A stretch of DNA of 56,572 nt, from positions 1-56,572 of the forward strand of contig JACVCB010000024.1 of NCBI GenBank assembly GCA_016742255.1. The letters are read 5' to 3'. The notes under the pieces were generated by a model, which ran no database searches, was not told where the DNA came from, and saw nothing but the letters and a program-made list of their open reading frames with translations. The position numbers and the translations under genes were made by a program. Source of the stretch: Leptospira sp. GTDB lineage: Bacteria > Spirochaetota > Leptospiria > Leptospirales > Leptospiraceae. Shown piece after piece: positions 35,228 through 43,932 of this stretch. Within the stretch, counting starts at the first letter, position 1; the number at the start of each line of letters is the position of its first letter.

Positions 35228-36472
35228 ATGAGTCCTGAAGAAAAACCAAACGTCGATTTAAGTTTCCTAAAAAAGGAAATGAAAAAAGTAGAGTTTGGCT
35301 CTGATACTTTGGTGATTGAACAGTATTCGTTAGGTGATTCATTTTATTTTATTGAATCTGGTCGAGTAGAAGTTTGGAAATACTTAGACGAAACAAAACA
35401 AGAGATTTTAGTAATAGGTGATTTAATCGCAGGTGATTATTTTGGAGAGATTTCACTAATCGATTCTGCTCCAAGGACAGTCAATATAACAACAAAAGAA
35501 AAATCTACTTTATACACATTAACTCGTGTTGATTTTCACCGACTGATCCAAACAAGTCCAGAATTGACTTTAACTCTCTTAAAGTTATTAACAGCAAGGA
35601 TACGCAATGCGGAACAAAGGGAAAACCAGGTTCTCATCCAGAAAAATAAAGAGTTACGTTTACAAAATGAAACGTTGGAGATGATGGTTAAGGAAAGAAC
35701 TGCTAAACTCACTCAATCGTTAAAAATTATCCAAGAAGATTTGGAAACTGCCAAAACCATACAGCGAAATATTTTACCACTTGGCTTAAAACACATTGCA
35801 CATTTAGATTTTGCCTCAAAGTTTGAGCCGATGGCTGAGGTAGGTGGTGACATATTTGATGTCATACGTTTGGAAAAATCCAAAATCCGATTGTTTTTGG
35901 CTGATGCAATTGGGCATGGTGTGCAAGCAGCACTGATTACGATGGCAATCAAAGCAGAATATGATCATATCAAACACAATGTTTCAAACCCATCAGATGT
36001 GTTGTATGCATTGAATCAGATTTTCATTGATCGTTATGGAAAAAAATCAAATCAATTTACGGCCGTCATAGTTGATTTGAATTTGGAAGAAAACAAACTC
36101 ATATATTCCTCAGCTGGTCATAATGAACCATATGTTCTCAATCAATCAGAGATATTGGCATTAAGTGAATCTGGATTAATGTTAGGTCTCGAAAAGGATG
36201 TAGAATATACAGACAATACTGTGCCATTTGGGCTTGGAGATCGATTGTTTATGATTTCTGATGGGTATTTGGAGCAAGAAAATGAAGGTGGAATTTTTCT
36301 AGGAGAATCCAAATTGCTTTCCAGTTTTTTGTCTGCCAGGAGTTTGGGATTAAGTTTAGCTGATACTGTAAATTTGCTGATGGAACAGTTTCATAACTTT
36401 AGGGGAAAAACCCCTATGATGGATGATGTTACCATTTTGGGCATCGGCACCTCGTATGATTTAGGAGTTTAA
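35228..36472 (+). CDS. Cyclic-nucleotide-binding / SpoIIE (PP2C-type) phosphatase
   Basis: The 414-residue cytosolic protein has a cNMP-binding domain (about residues 15-125, with the phosphate-binding cassette-like segment GDYFGEISLIDSAPRTVNI), a coiled coil (about 130-175) and a SpoIIE-type Ser/Thr phosphatase domain (about 185-410, with EVGGDIFDV, FLADAIGHGVQAALIT and MMDDVTILGIG supplying metal-binding aspartates). The cassette resembles that of CRP-like proteins, so it may bind cAMP or cGMP. It could dephosphorylate a STAS protein in a partner-switching system. It follows the cupin by 12 bases and precedes the acyltransferase by one. Confidence 0.9.
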   Translation: MSPEEKPNVDLSFLKKEMKKVEFGSDTLVIEQYSLGDSFYFIESGRVEVWKYLDETKQEILVIGDLIAGDYFGEISLIDSAPRTVNITTKEKSTLYTLTRVDFHRLIQTSPELTLTLLKLLTARIRNAEQRENQVLIQKNKELRLQNETLEMMVKERTAKLTQSLKIIQEDLETAKTIQRNILPLGLKHIAHLDFASKFEPMAEVGGDIFDVIRLEKSKIRLFLADAIGHGVQAALITMAIKAEYDHIKHNVSNPSDVLYALNQIFIDRYGKKSNQFTAVIVDLNLEENKLIYSSAGHNEPYVLNQSEILALSESGLMLGLEKDVEYTDNTVPFGLGDRLFMISDGYLEQENEGGIFLGESKLLSSFLSARSLGLSLADTVNLLMEQFHNFRGKTPMMDDVTILGIGTSYDLGV

Positions 36473-36473
36473 G

Positions 36474-37352
36474 TTGGGATTAATCATAGCATACATTTTG
36501 TTTTTATTAAATTTACTTTGGATCATTCCTACAATGTATCCTCTTTATATTTGGAAACTATTGACGACTGGTTCCGTAAGAAGATTTGGTGATCGTTTGC
36601 TCGTGAAAGTAGGAGAGGCTTGGATCGAAAATAATTATCGAATCTCTCGTTTTTTATATGGTGTCCAATTTGAAGTAGTGGGTGAAAATTTTAAGAATCT
36701 GAATACAAATGGAAGTTATATGATTATTTGTAACCACCAATCATGGTCGGATATTTATATCATCCAATCAGTTTTAAACAGAAAAATTCCCCTCATTCGT
36801 TTTTTCATCAAAGATTCTTTAAAATATGTACCTGTTCTCGGACATGCTTGGCTCGCATTAGATTTTCCTTTTGTAAAACGTAGTAGTCGCGAACAACTGA
36901 AAAAAAATCCAGAACTTGCCACAAAAGATTTGGAGAATGTTAAAAAAGTTTGTGAAAAGTTCAACGGAATGCCTTTTTCAATTTTGAACTTTTTGGAAGG
37001 CCATAGACGGACACCTGAGCGAATGGCAAAGTTATTAAAGAAAAATCCTTACAAACATTTACTTCGTCCACATAGCGGCGGGATTTCTGTGGTTTCCACT
37101 TCATTAAGAAATTCGCTTGATGCTTTTATTGATCTAACTATTGTTTATCCTACTGAAAACCCAAGTTTTTTGGATTTGATGTCTGGTAAAATTCGAAAGT
37201 TAAAAGTTTTTATTGATGTGATTCCAAGAGAACAAGTGCCCATCGAAGAAAACGAACAATTTGCTCCAATGTCAAAGAAAATGAAACGTTGGGTGGATGA
37301 ACGTTGGGCATTAAAGGATGCTTTGATTGAAAAGGAGATGAGTACTAAATGA
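36474..37352 (+). CDS. Membrane acyltransferase (PlsC/YihG-like)
   Basis: The 292-residue protein starts at TTG with TAGGAG upstream. It has one or two N-terminal membrane helices (residues about 1-30) and a PlsC-type acyltransferase domain: NHQSWSD (H-x4-D catalytic pair, near residue 88), FPFVKRSS, and LEGHRRTPE in place of the usual E-G-T-R block. This arrangement resembles E. coli YihG and animal LCLAT1-type lysophospholipid acyltransferases. It likely acylates a lysophospholipid or another glycerol-based acceptor using acyl-ACP or acyl-CoA. The last four bases overlap the next start. Confidence 0.85.
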   Translation: MGLIIAYILFLLNLLWIIPTMYPLYIWKLLTTGSVRRFGDRLLVKVGEAWIENNYRISRFLYGVQFEVVGENFKNLNTNGSYMIICNHQSWSDIYIIQSVLNRKIPLIRFFIKDSLKYVPVLGHAWLALDFPFVKRSSREQLKKNPELATKDLENVKKVCEKFNGMPFSILNFLEGHRRTPERMAKLLKKNPYKHLLRPHSGGISVVSTSLRNSLDAFIDLTIVYPTENPSFLDLMSGKIRKLKVFIDVIPREQVPIEENEQFAPMSKKMKRWVDERWALKDALIEKEMSTK

Positions 37353-38389
37353 AACTATTACAAATCAAACTTATATTTTTGATGGGATTTATTTCCTGTC
37401 GTACTTTTTCTCCTGTTGCATATGAACCTCCCCTCAAACCAGAACCAGTTGGGATTTATGAGCCAAATACGGAATTACAAAAGGCAATCCTCCTAGCCAT
37501 CGGAAAAGTAAAAGGTCTTGAGTCACTTGATGTTGACTCTGATGGAAATATTTATGGTGGAGATAAAGATGGTCGCATCATCAGAATTACTCTCAAAGGG
37601 GAAATCAAAACAATTGCTAAAACTTCTGGTAGACCACTTGGAATTCAATTTGATAAAGTAGGTAACTTAATCATTGCAGATGCCTATAAAGGATTATTAT
37701 CTATGGATAAGTCCGGTAAAATTACTACTTTAGTTTCTGAATACAAAGGAGTACCATTCAAGTTCACAGACGATTTGGATATTGCACAAGATGGAAAAAT
37801 TTATTTTACAGATGCATCTATTTACGAACAAAAAGAATATCTATATGATTTATTAGAAGCAAGACCTTATGGTCGTGTTTTTGTTTACGATCCAAAAACA
37901 AAGGAAACTCAGTTATTACTCCAAGATTTGTATTTTGCAAATGGGATCAGTTTGTCAAAAAATGAAGATTTCCTTTTGGTGAATGAAACATATCGATATC
38001 GGATCACTAAACTTTGGTTAAAGGGACCCAAAAAAGGAACTTCGGAAGTTTTAATTGAGAATTTACCGGGTTTTCCAGACAACATCACTCGAAATGAAAA
38101 CGGAGAGTTCTGGGTAGCATTGTTTACGGTAAGAAATGACAGAATGGACAATATGCACCCATCTCCCGTAGTGAAAAAAATGATCTATTTTTTACCGAAG
38201 TTTTTATGGCCTAAAGCTCAACCTTATGGTTACGCAATGAAGATCGATGGGAATGGTAAAGTTTTAATGACAGTACAAGACCCTACTGGGGAACATTTGA
38301 AAGATGTAACTAGTGTCATTGAAAAGAAACGCCAATTGTACATTGGAAGTTTGTACAATGATCGAGTGGGAATATATGTACTACCTTAG
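37349..38389 (+). CDS. SMP-30/strictosidine-synthase-like lipoprotein (APMAP type)
   Basis: The 346-residue protein has a lipoprotein signal (LMGFISC, cysteine near residue 17) and a six-bladed beta-propeller of the SMP-30/gluconolactonase/strictosidine synthase group. Visible blades include LDVDSDGNIYGGDKDGRI, IQFDKVGNLIIADAYKGL, IAQDGKIYFTDASI and NEDFLLVNETYRYRI, then the C-terminal LYIGSLYNDRVGIY. Animal APMAP and plant SSL proteins have this pattern, and relatives such as paraoxonase hydrolyse lactones or esters. A lactone-active lipoprotein at the end of an AfsA cluster is suggestive but unproven. It is the last gene of the run, ending at a hairpin shared with the next gene. Confidence 0.83.
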   Translation: MKLLQIKLIFLMGFISCRTFSPVAYEPPLKPEPVGIYEPNTELQKAILLAIGKVKGLESLDVDSDGNIYGGDKDGRIIRITLKGEIKTIAKTSGRPLGIQFDKVGNLIIADAYKGLLSMDKSGKITTLVSEYKGVPFKFTDDLDIAQDGKIYFTDASIYEQKEYLYDLLEARPYGRVFVYDPKTKETQLLLQDLYFANGISLSKNEDFLLVNETYRYRITKLWLKGPKKGTSEVLIENLPGFPDNITRNENGEFWVALFTVRNDRMDNMHPSPVVKKMIYFLPKFLWPKAQPYGYAMKIDGNGKVLMTVQDPTGEHLKDVTSVIEKKRQLYIGSLYNDRVGIYVLP

Positions 38390-38402
38390 TGAAAACTAAG
38401 GT
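38383..38402. repeat. Perfect hairpin shared by two convergent genes
   Basis: ACCTTAGT (38383-38390) and ACTAAGGT (38395-38402) are perfect 8-base inverted repeats around a GAAA tetraloop. The hairpin includes the stop codon of the SMP-30 gene on the + strand and that of the beta-helix lipoprotein on the - strand. There is no U-run on either side, so it is not a standard intrinsic terminator but could stabilise both mRNA ends. Confidence 0.55.
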
Positions 38403-41400
38403 GTACACGCTAAATTGTATTCGATTGCACCTAAGGAGACAAATCCGTCTCCACCAGGCCTTGTCCCAACTCCATTATAACTATCAGCGATAATGTTGTT
38501 AGTAGACTTCGTGATGAAGCAGGAAGTAGCAGTTGTTGGGATATAATTCGCCACGACACCAAAATTTAATCCTAAATTTGGGTCCAAGTTCAAATTGTTC
38601 CCAAAATTAGAACTCAGTCCTAATGGAGTGATACAACCCAAACTTCCAGGCACTCCTCCTGCACACAAATCTGTATAATACAACGGAGCTTTGTAAACTA
38701 GGTTGGAACAATTATGAAATACATTGAACCGAATAGAAGTTTGTGGGCCAGCAAGGTCAACGATACAGGCATTATTTCCCACATTATCATTTAATAAAAA
38801 TATATTATTTTCAACTAACACGGATGAGTTTGAGTTAATTTGTAGTACAGCTTCATTTCCAGAAACAGAAGATGTTCCACTACTCACTGTATTATGGTAA
38901 ATTTTCAGTGGACTAAAGACTCCAGAGATATCGATTCCTCTCGCATACACATTGCTCGAACCATTTTGGATCCAATTATTCGCAACCAAAAAGCCATTCG
39001 GGGATTGAAGGTAAATTCCAGAAACCATCGTTGCTCCTGTTCCATTGGCAGTTCCCAATCGAATGTAATTTCCAGAAATGGATGAAGTAGCAGTGAATGA
39101 TGCTGCATTGATACCAAACAGAGTTGCCTTTGCACTGCTTGTTGCATTTCCTCCTATGATTGTATTTCTTTCAATGATTGCTGTGGCACCACCAGAAGAA
39201 ATTTCGATTCCATAAGTATACGTTGCAAAACTTGCATTGATTGTGGAACCAAGGAAGATATAGTTATTTCGAATGGTATGACCTGCCGTTAGATACATAC
39301 CAGCAGACTTAAAGGAAGCTGCAGTACCTGTTGTGATGCTATTCCCCTGGAGAGCAGAGCCAATCTGAATTCCTGTGGGAGATTGGATTCGAATTCCAAT
39401 TGATGTATTGGCAGTGCCAGCTACCAATTGATTCCCAGATAGAACTCCTGTGGACGAATTACTTAATGAAGAAATGTCAAATGCAATGGATAGTGTCGAA
39501 GTTCCTGCAGTGGTATTATCCAAAGGTAGGGATGTAATTTGGTTGAGGCGGATATTTGTGACATCTAAACCTACACTTCCATTATAAAAAATCCCACGTG
39601 AAATGACTTGAGTGCCTGTACCATTTCCACTATCAATTGTATTCCCCACAATGAATGGAGTGATTAAGGCAGCAGAAGTCATATAAACACCCGCGGTGTT
39701 ACAATTGATTGTCGTACAAATTCCACCCTCAATTTGATTGCGAACCAAAATTGGTGAACTATTGATCGCATAGATACCACTGGATACACTCGTGCCAGTA
39801 CCACCATTAATAGTATTATCAATGATTCGGACACTGTTAGTCGAATCCAGGAACACTCCTGTCATATAGGGAGCATTGTCTCCCGATAATATCTTAAAAC
39901 CAGATATGGTCACTGCCCCTGTCACCGAAGAATCTGCAGCGATCGAAGCACAAGGATTGATGCTATTTGCTGTAGAACAAAAAGCTGGAACCATATCCAT
40001 AAGGATCGTTGAATCTTTGTCAGTTGGTTTCCATTGTGTAAATCCAGGTTCATAACTTCCAAAAAGGGAAATTCCTGAGACTAATTGGATTCTTGCTCCT
40101 ACTGCAGCGGGGTCATAGGATCCTTGTGTGACAAGTACGGCGCAATCATTTGTAGGACAACCTCCAAAACTATCAATTGCAGGTTGGATATTCCTTTTGG
40201 GAGTTGCTGTTGTTAATCCGTCGTTTAAATCATTTCCGGTAGCATCAGAAACATATCGTAATGTAGATGGAACTAAATACGTTAGGGTTACACTTGTTGA
40301 AAGTGGATGGGAGCCAATATTGGAAAGGCAACTTAGGGCTAATGAACGATTGCCTGTCACCCAACTATCTGTTGGGGCTGGAGACACTATGAGAGTATCA
40401 TTTGTAAAATTGGTGGTTGCCAATGCAAAATTGATGGGAAGTGACAGGTTGGTGTTTAAAGTACCAGAAGAGCCCGCACAACTTCCCGTATTCACTTCTG
40501 CTGAAAAGACCAATCGTAATGATTCAGTTGTCTGTAAGATACCACCATTCCTCGGAGTATAATCCAATACACTAAAACAATTTGCTTGTATGGAAACAGT
40601 GCCTGCAACTGTTCCTGATGTTGAAGATAATACACATTGGTGGTTTGTCGGAACTGATACAATTTGTACGTTGTATGTACTTGTTGGTGGTAAATCCGTT
40701 GCAAATCGATTTAAGCCATTGGTTGTAATGGAAATTGTCTCACTTCCATTATTACTTAATATTAATGTTCCAGAACCAATTCCAAAGGAAGTAATCTCGA
40801 TTGGGTAAGCTGTCGAAGTACAACTGATGGCAATATTTGTGATATTTGCAGAAGCAATGGTTCCAGAAGCATTTGTCACAACACAATTTTGCACTGGATG
40901 GTTAGGTTGTGTTGTGACTGATATATTATAGGTGCTTCCGCTAACGTAGGTTTGAGTAAATGCAAATGTTCCAGAAGCAACTGCAACAGACAAAGTGGAT
41001 CCATCAAATGAATTGGTGAGAACTAAACCTGTGGCTCCATCAAGACCAGAGATGGTTCCACCTATACTGTACCGAAGTGGATCACAATTAACGATGATAG
41101 TTGCGATGTTTCCGAAACCAATAACACCTGTTCCACCATTCACGGTACAAGTTTGGTTTGGTAAGATTGGTTGGTTTGTGATCGAAACATTAAAATTTTC
41201 GCCAGTGAGTAATTTAGATGCAAACAGGTAATCACCATCCGAATTGACAGTGATGGTTGCTTGTCCTGAATTTAGTGAAAGTTTAAGCCCCGAACCAAGG
41301 AGTCCCGAGACTTTGACAGAAATGGTGTAGGGCCCAGTGTTTAAAATGCTTTTGAGTTGCAAATAGTCAGATACTGACTGCATGATACTTTTGGAAATAG

Positions 41401-41467
41401 TGGGGATACAAGCTTGGAAAAGAAAAAATACAATGAAAACATGTTTCCTAAAGGATTTGCTGATCAT
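38396..41467 (-). CDS. Large beta-helix lipoprotein with N-terminal repeat modules
   Basis: The 1,023-residue protein has a lipoprotein signal (FFLFQAC, cysteine near residue 20). Three tandem modules of about 85 residues follow (residues about 45-300), each ending in a cysteine (IIVNC, IAISC, IQANC) with another internal cysteine. A Big_5/Ig-like segment (DYTPRNGGILQTTESLRLVFS) follows, then a DUF1565-type start (YVSDATGNDLNDGLTTATPKRNIQPA) and a long right-handed parallel beta-helix rich in N, S, T and G to the C terminus. It is probably surface or periplasmic and may bind or cleave polysaccharide, but no catalytic motif is visible. The gene stands alone, with a convergent neighbour at the 3' end. 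Confidence 0.82.
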   Translation of the reverse strand: MISKSFRKHVFIVFFLFQACIPTISKSIMQSVSDYLQLKSILNTGPYTISVKVSGLLGSGLKLSLNSGQATITVNSDGDYLFASKLLTGENFNVSITNQPILPNQTCTVNGGTGVIGFGNIATIIVNCDPLRYSIGGTISGLDGATGLVLTNSFDGSTLSVAVASGTFAFTQTYVSGSTYNISVTTQPNHPVQNCVVTNASGTIASANITNIAISCTSTAYPIEITSFGIGSGTLILSNNGSETISITTNGLNRFATDLPPTSTYNVQIVSVPTNHQCVLSSTSGTVAGTVSIQANCFSVLDYTPRNGGILQTTESLRLVFSAEVNTGSCAGSSGTLNTNLSLPINFALATTNFTNDTLIVSPAPTDSWVTGNRSLALSCLSNIGSHPLSTSVTLTYLVPSTLRYVSDATGNDLNDGLTTATPKRNIQPAIDSFGGCPTNDCAVLVTQGSYDPAAVGARIQLVSGISLFGSYEPGFTQWKPTDKDSTILMDMVPAFCSTANSINPCASIAADSSVTGAVTISGFKILSGDNAPYMTGVFLDSTNSVRIIDNTINGGTGTSVSSGIYAINSSPILVRNQIEGGICTTINCNTAGVYMTSAALITPFIVGNTIDSGNGTGTQVISRGIFYNGSVGLDVTNIRLNQITSLPLDNTTAGTSTLSIAFDISSLSNSSTGVLSGNQLVAGTANTSIGIRIQSPTGIQIGSALQGNSITTGTAASFKSAGMYLTAGHTIRNNYIFLGSTINASFATYTYGIEISSGGATAIIERNTIIGGNATSSAKATLFGINAASFTATSSISGNYIRLGTANGTGATMVSGIYLQSPNGFLVANNWIQNGSSNVYARGIDISGVFSPLKIYHNTVSSGTSSVSGNEAVLQINSNSSVLVENNIFLLNDNVGNNACIVDLAGPQTSIRFNVFHNCSNLVYKAPLYYTDLCAGGVPGSLGCITPLGLSSNFGNNLNLDPNLGLNFGVVANYIPTTATSCFITKSTNNIIADSYNGVGTRPGGDGFVSLGAIEYNLACTP

Positions 41468-41505
41468 AAAAAGAACACTCTATTAATGATAACAATTGAG
41501 AGGGT

Positions 41506-41520
41506 AAATGATTGTCATTT
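41506..41520. promoter_or_regulatory. Possible metal-regulator-type dyad upstream of the TRIC gene
   Basis: AAATGA (41506-41511) and TCATTT (41515-41520) form a 6-base inverted repeat with a 3-base spacer. The AATGATTGTCATT core resembles half of a Fur/PerR-type box. It lies between the divergent lipoprotein and TRIC genes. The match is short and AT-rich sequence gives such hits by chance. Confidence 0.3.
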
Positions 41521-41556
41521 TATTTCCGTCTAAAATGAGAAAATTAGATTATTTTT

Positions 41557-42180
41557 ATGGATTTTAGCTTTTCTTATTACATTGGACTTGCGGGTATCAT
41601 GGTTTTTGCGATCTCTGGAGCAGTTGCCGCTTTGGAACACAAAGAACACCATCATGATGTTTTTAGTGTTTTTTTTACTGGTTTTATCACAGCGATCGGG
41701 GGTGGGACATTACGAGATATCACACTTGGAAACTATCCCGTTTCTTGGGTTAAAGATGAAAACATTTTGTGGGCAATTTTTCTAGGTTTTTTACTCGTCA
41801 TTTTTTTTCCAAAAAGTTTGACCAAACTCCGAAGTGAACTCTTCTTATTTGATACCTTAGGAATTGGAATCTATACTGTGCTTGGAACAAGAATTGCTCT
41901 CGACCATGGTGTGAATTTTTTTGCTTCAGCATTACTAGGAATGATATCTGCAATCTTTGGTGGTGTGATACGAGACACACTCATGAACGAAGTGCCATTT
42001 ATTTTCCGAAAAGAAATATACGCTACTGCTTGTTTGGCGGGATCCATCTTGTATCTTGTTTTACATTCATTCCAATTAGATGGTAATCTAAACTTAAGTC
42101 TTTCTGCAAGTGTAGTTGTCATCATTCGAATCATCGCAGTGAAATATAATTTAGGATTACCTAAGATTAAAATTTTTTGA
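41557..42180 (+). CDS. TRIC/UPF0126 family membrane channel protein
   Basis: The 207-residue protein has two copies of a three-helix unit plus an extra helix, the UPF0126 layout. The family motifs FTGFITAIGGGTLRDITLGN (first copy) and MISAIFGGVIRDTLMNEVP (second copy) carry the conserved G-G-G/V-x-x-R-D pair. Prokaryotic TRIC proteins are monovalent cation-permeable channels; other family members have been linked to amino-acid transport. The gene is alone, in the same direction as the HDOD gene 193 bases downstream. Confidence 0.9.
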   Translation: MDFSFSYYIGLAGIMVFAISGAVAALEHKEHHHDVFSVFFTGFITAIGGGTLRDITLGNYPVSWVKDENILWAIFLGFLLVIFFPKSLTKLRSELFLFDTLGIGIYTVLGTRIALDHGVNFFASALLGMISAIFGGVIRDTLMNEVPFIFRKEIYATACLAGSILYLVLHSFQLDGNLNLSLSASVVVIIRIIAVKYNLGLPKIKIF

Positions 42181-42373
42181 ATCCCTGCCCAAAAATGTAG
42201 CAATTTTAGTGAAGGAACGAATCTTTTTTTCAGTACTTACCACAAAAATGCGAACCCCATCTTTTTCCTGTTAAACGCTTGCTTTTCTAAAATCATTGCA
42301 TTCGATGGAGAGGGAACGTATACAGTTCTGAGAGGATTAGGGGATTCCCCACATCCCTGTTTCAAGAGGTTTT

Positions 42374-43894
42374 ATGGCTAGTCCAAAAGCTGTTTCATTA
42401 GAGTTCAAACGTGAATTGGGCCTTCATACCAATATTGAAGATATCAATCATCCTATTGTTGAAAATACTCCTTTCCATTTTAAATTTTTTCAAATCACTG
42501 ACGAAGTAGAAAATACATTATACCAAACTCTTGATCGATTTTTATTACAATTAGACCTAATCATTGTTAGAGATTCGGTTCTCGCAGCAATGAAAGAAAC
42601 TGTTACGAATGCAATCAAAGCCAATGCCAAACGTGTATTTTTTAAAAATAATTCAACAGACATTACCGACGAAAAAGAATACGAATCTATTATCAATGAA
42701 TTCAAATCTACTTATATTGAAAACAGAGATGAGATAGAAGAATCTCTTCAAAAAAATAACTACGGTGTTTTCGTATCCTTTATCCATAATAGAAGTTTAA
42801 TGCGAATTCGAATTATGAATAATGTCCAGTTGACACCTATCGAAGCTGAGAGAATCAAAGAAAGAATATCTAAGGCTAAAACATACAATGATTTAGCGGA
42901 TGCTTTTATGGATATGTCAAACGATCAGGAAGGTGCAGGCCTTGGTCTTATCATGACTCTCATGATGTTAAAAAATGATGGTCTTGGTGAATCAGCTTTT
43001 AAGTTTGAATCTGGCGAAAACAAGACAGTATTTATGATTGATATTCCTGCAAAAGTTTCTAAGGAAAATCAACAGTTAGAGAAAATAGATCATATAGTTT
43101 CTCAAATCGACAATCTCCCTACGTTCCCAAAATCGATCAAAGATATTCAGGACGCAATCGACAAACCAAATTCCAGTATTGGAACAATTGCTGAAATGAT
43201 CAAACGTGATATTGCATTATCAGCTAATATCTTAAAACTCTCTAATTCAGCTGCATTTAGAAGAGGAGGTAGGGTAGAAAGTTTAGATCGTGCCATTCAG
43301 TTAATTGGTTTAAAAGAATTGCAAACTCTTTTGTATAGTTTGGCAACCAAACAAATGTTAGAAGATAAGTTCCCTGCGTTTACAGCAATTTGGGAAAAAT
43401 CAAATGAATCGGCATTTTATTGTAAGTCAATTGGCCAAAGGATGGAGTTAAACAAATCAGACCTCAGTAACTTAATTGCGGCATCACTCTTACATGACAT
43501 TGGCGAAATATTGTTGTTATCATTTGACAAACACCACATGAACAAAATCAAAACGTTTTCAACTTCGCGTGAAATTGCCTCAACAATTAGTATGGAAGAG
43601 TCTGCGATAGGAATCACTCATTCTAAATTAGGAGCAATGGTAGGTGAAAAATGGGGTTTCCCTATCCTTTATACAAAGGCAATGGAATACCACCATCGAC
43701 CACTACTGGTAGATGATGTGTATATTGATATTATTTATCCTATTTATCTAAGTGATATGATGATTGCCATCAATGCAAAGGAAGCTAAGTCCTCTGAAAT
43801 TCCTGCGGAGATTCTCAAGGTATGTAAGTTCCAATCTAAATCAGAGTTTGATTCGTTTCGTACAAAAATTAAAGAACAATACTCAGCAGACTAA
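42374..43894 (+). CDS. GHKL ATPase-like / HDOD regulator
   Basis: The 506-residue cytosolic protein starts with AAGAGGT upstream of ATG. Residues about 40-230 look like a divergent GHKL (histidine-kinase-type) ATPase: SVLAAMKETVTNAIKANAKR resembles an N-box and DQEGAGLGLIMTLM resembles the G2 box. Residues about 240-440 form an HDOD domain (DNLPTFPKSIKDIQDAI, RDIALSANILKLSNSA, AASLLHDIGEILLL). HDOD proteins regulate motility, chemotaxis and second messengers. Here the HD pair is present in HDIGE, so a residual hydrolase site cannot be excluded. The fusion is unusual. Confidence 0.83.
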   Translation: MASPKAVSLEFKRELGLHTNIEDINHPIVENTPFHFKFFQITDEVENTLYQTLDRFLLQLDLIIVRDSVLAAMKETVTNAIKANAKRVFFKNNSTDITDEKEYESIINEFKSTYIENRDEIEESLQKNNYGVFVSFIHNRSLMRIRIMNNVQLTPIEAERIKERISKAKTYNDLADAFMDMSNDQEGAGLGLIMTLMMLKNDGLGESAFKFESGENKTVFMIDIPAKVSKENQQLEKIDHIVSQIDNLPTFPKSIKDIQDAIDKPNSSIGTIAEMIKRDIALSANILKLSNSAAFRRGGRVESLDRAIQLIGLKELQTLLYSLATKQMLEDKFPAFTAIWEKSNESAFYCKSIGQRMELNKSDLSNLIAASLLHDIGEILLLSFDKHHMNKIKTFSTSREIASTISMEESAIGITHSKLGAMVGEKWGFPILYTKAMEYHHRPLLVDDVYIDIIYPIYLSDMMIAINAKEAKSSEIPAEILKVCKFQSKSEFDSFRTKIKEQYSAD

Positions 43895-43932
43895 AAAATT
43901 TCATTCTATACAGAATCTATCATTTGCCATTC

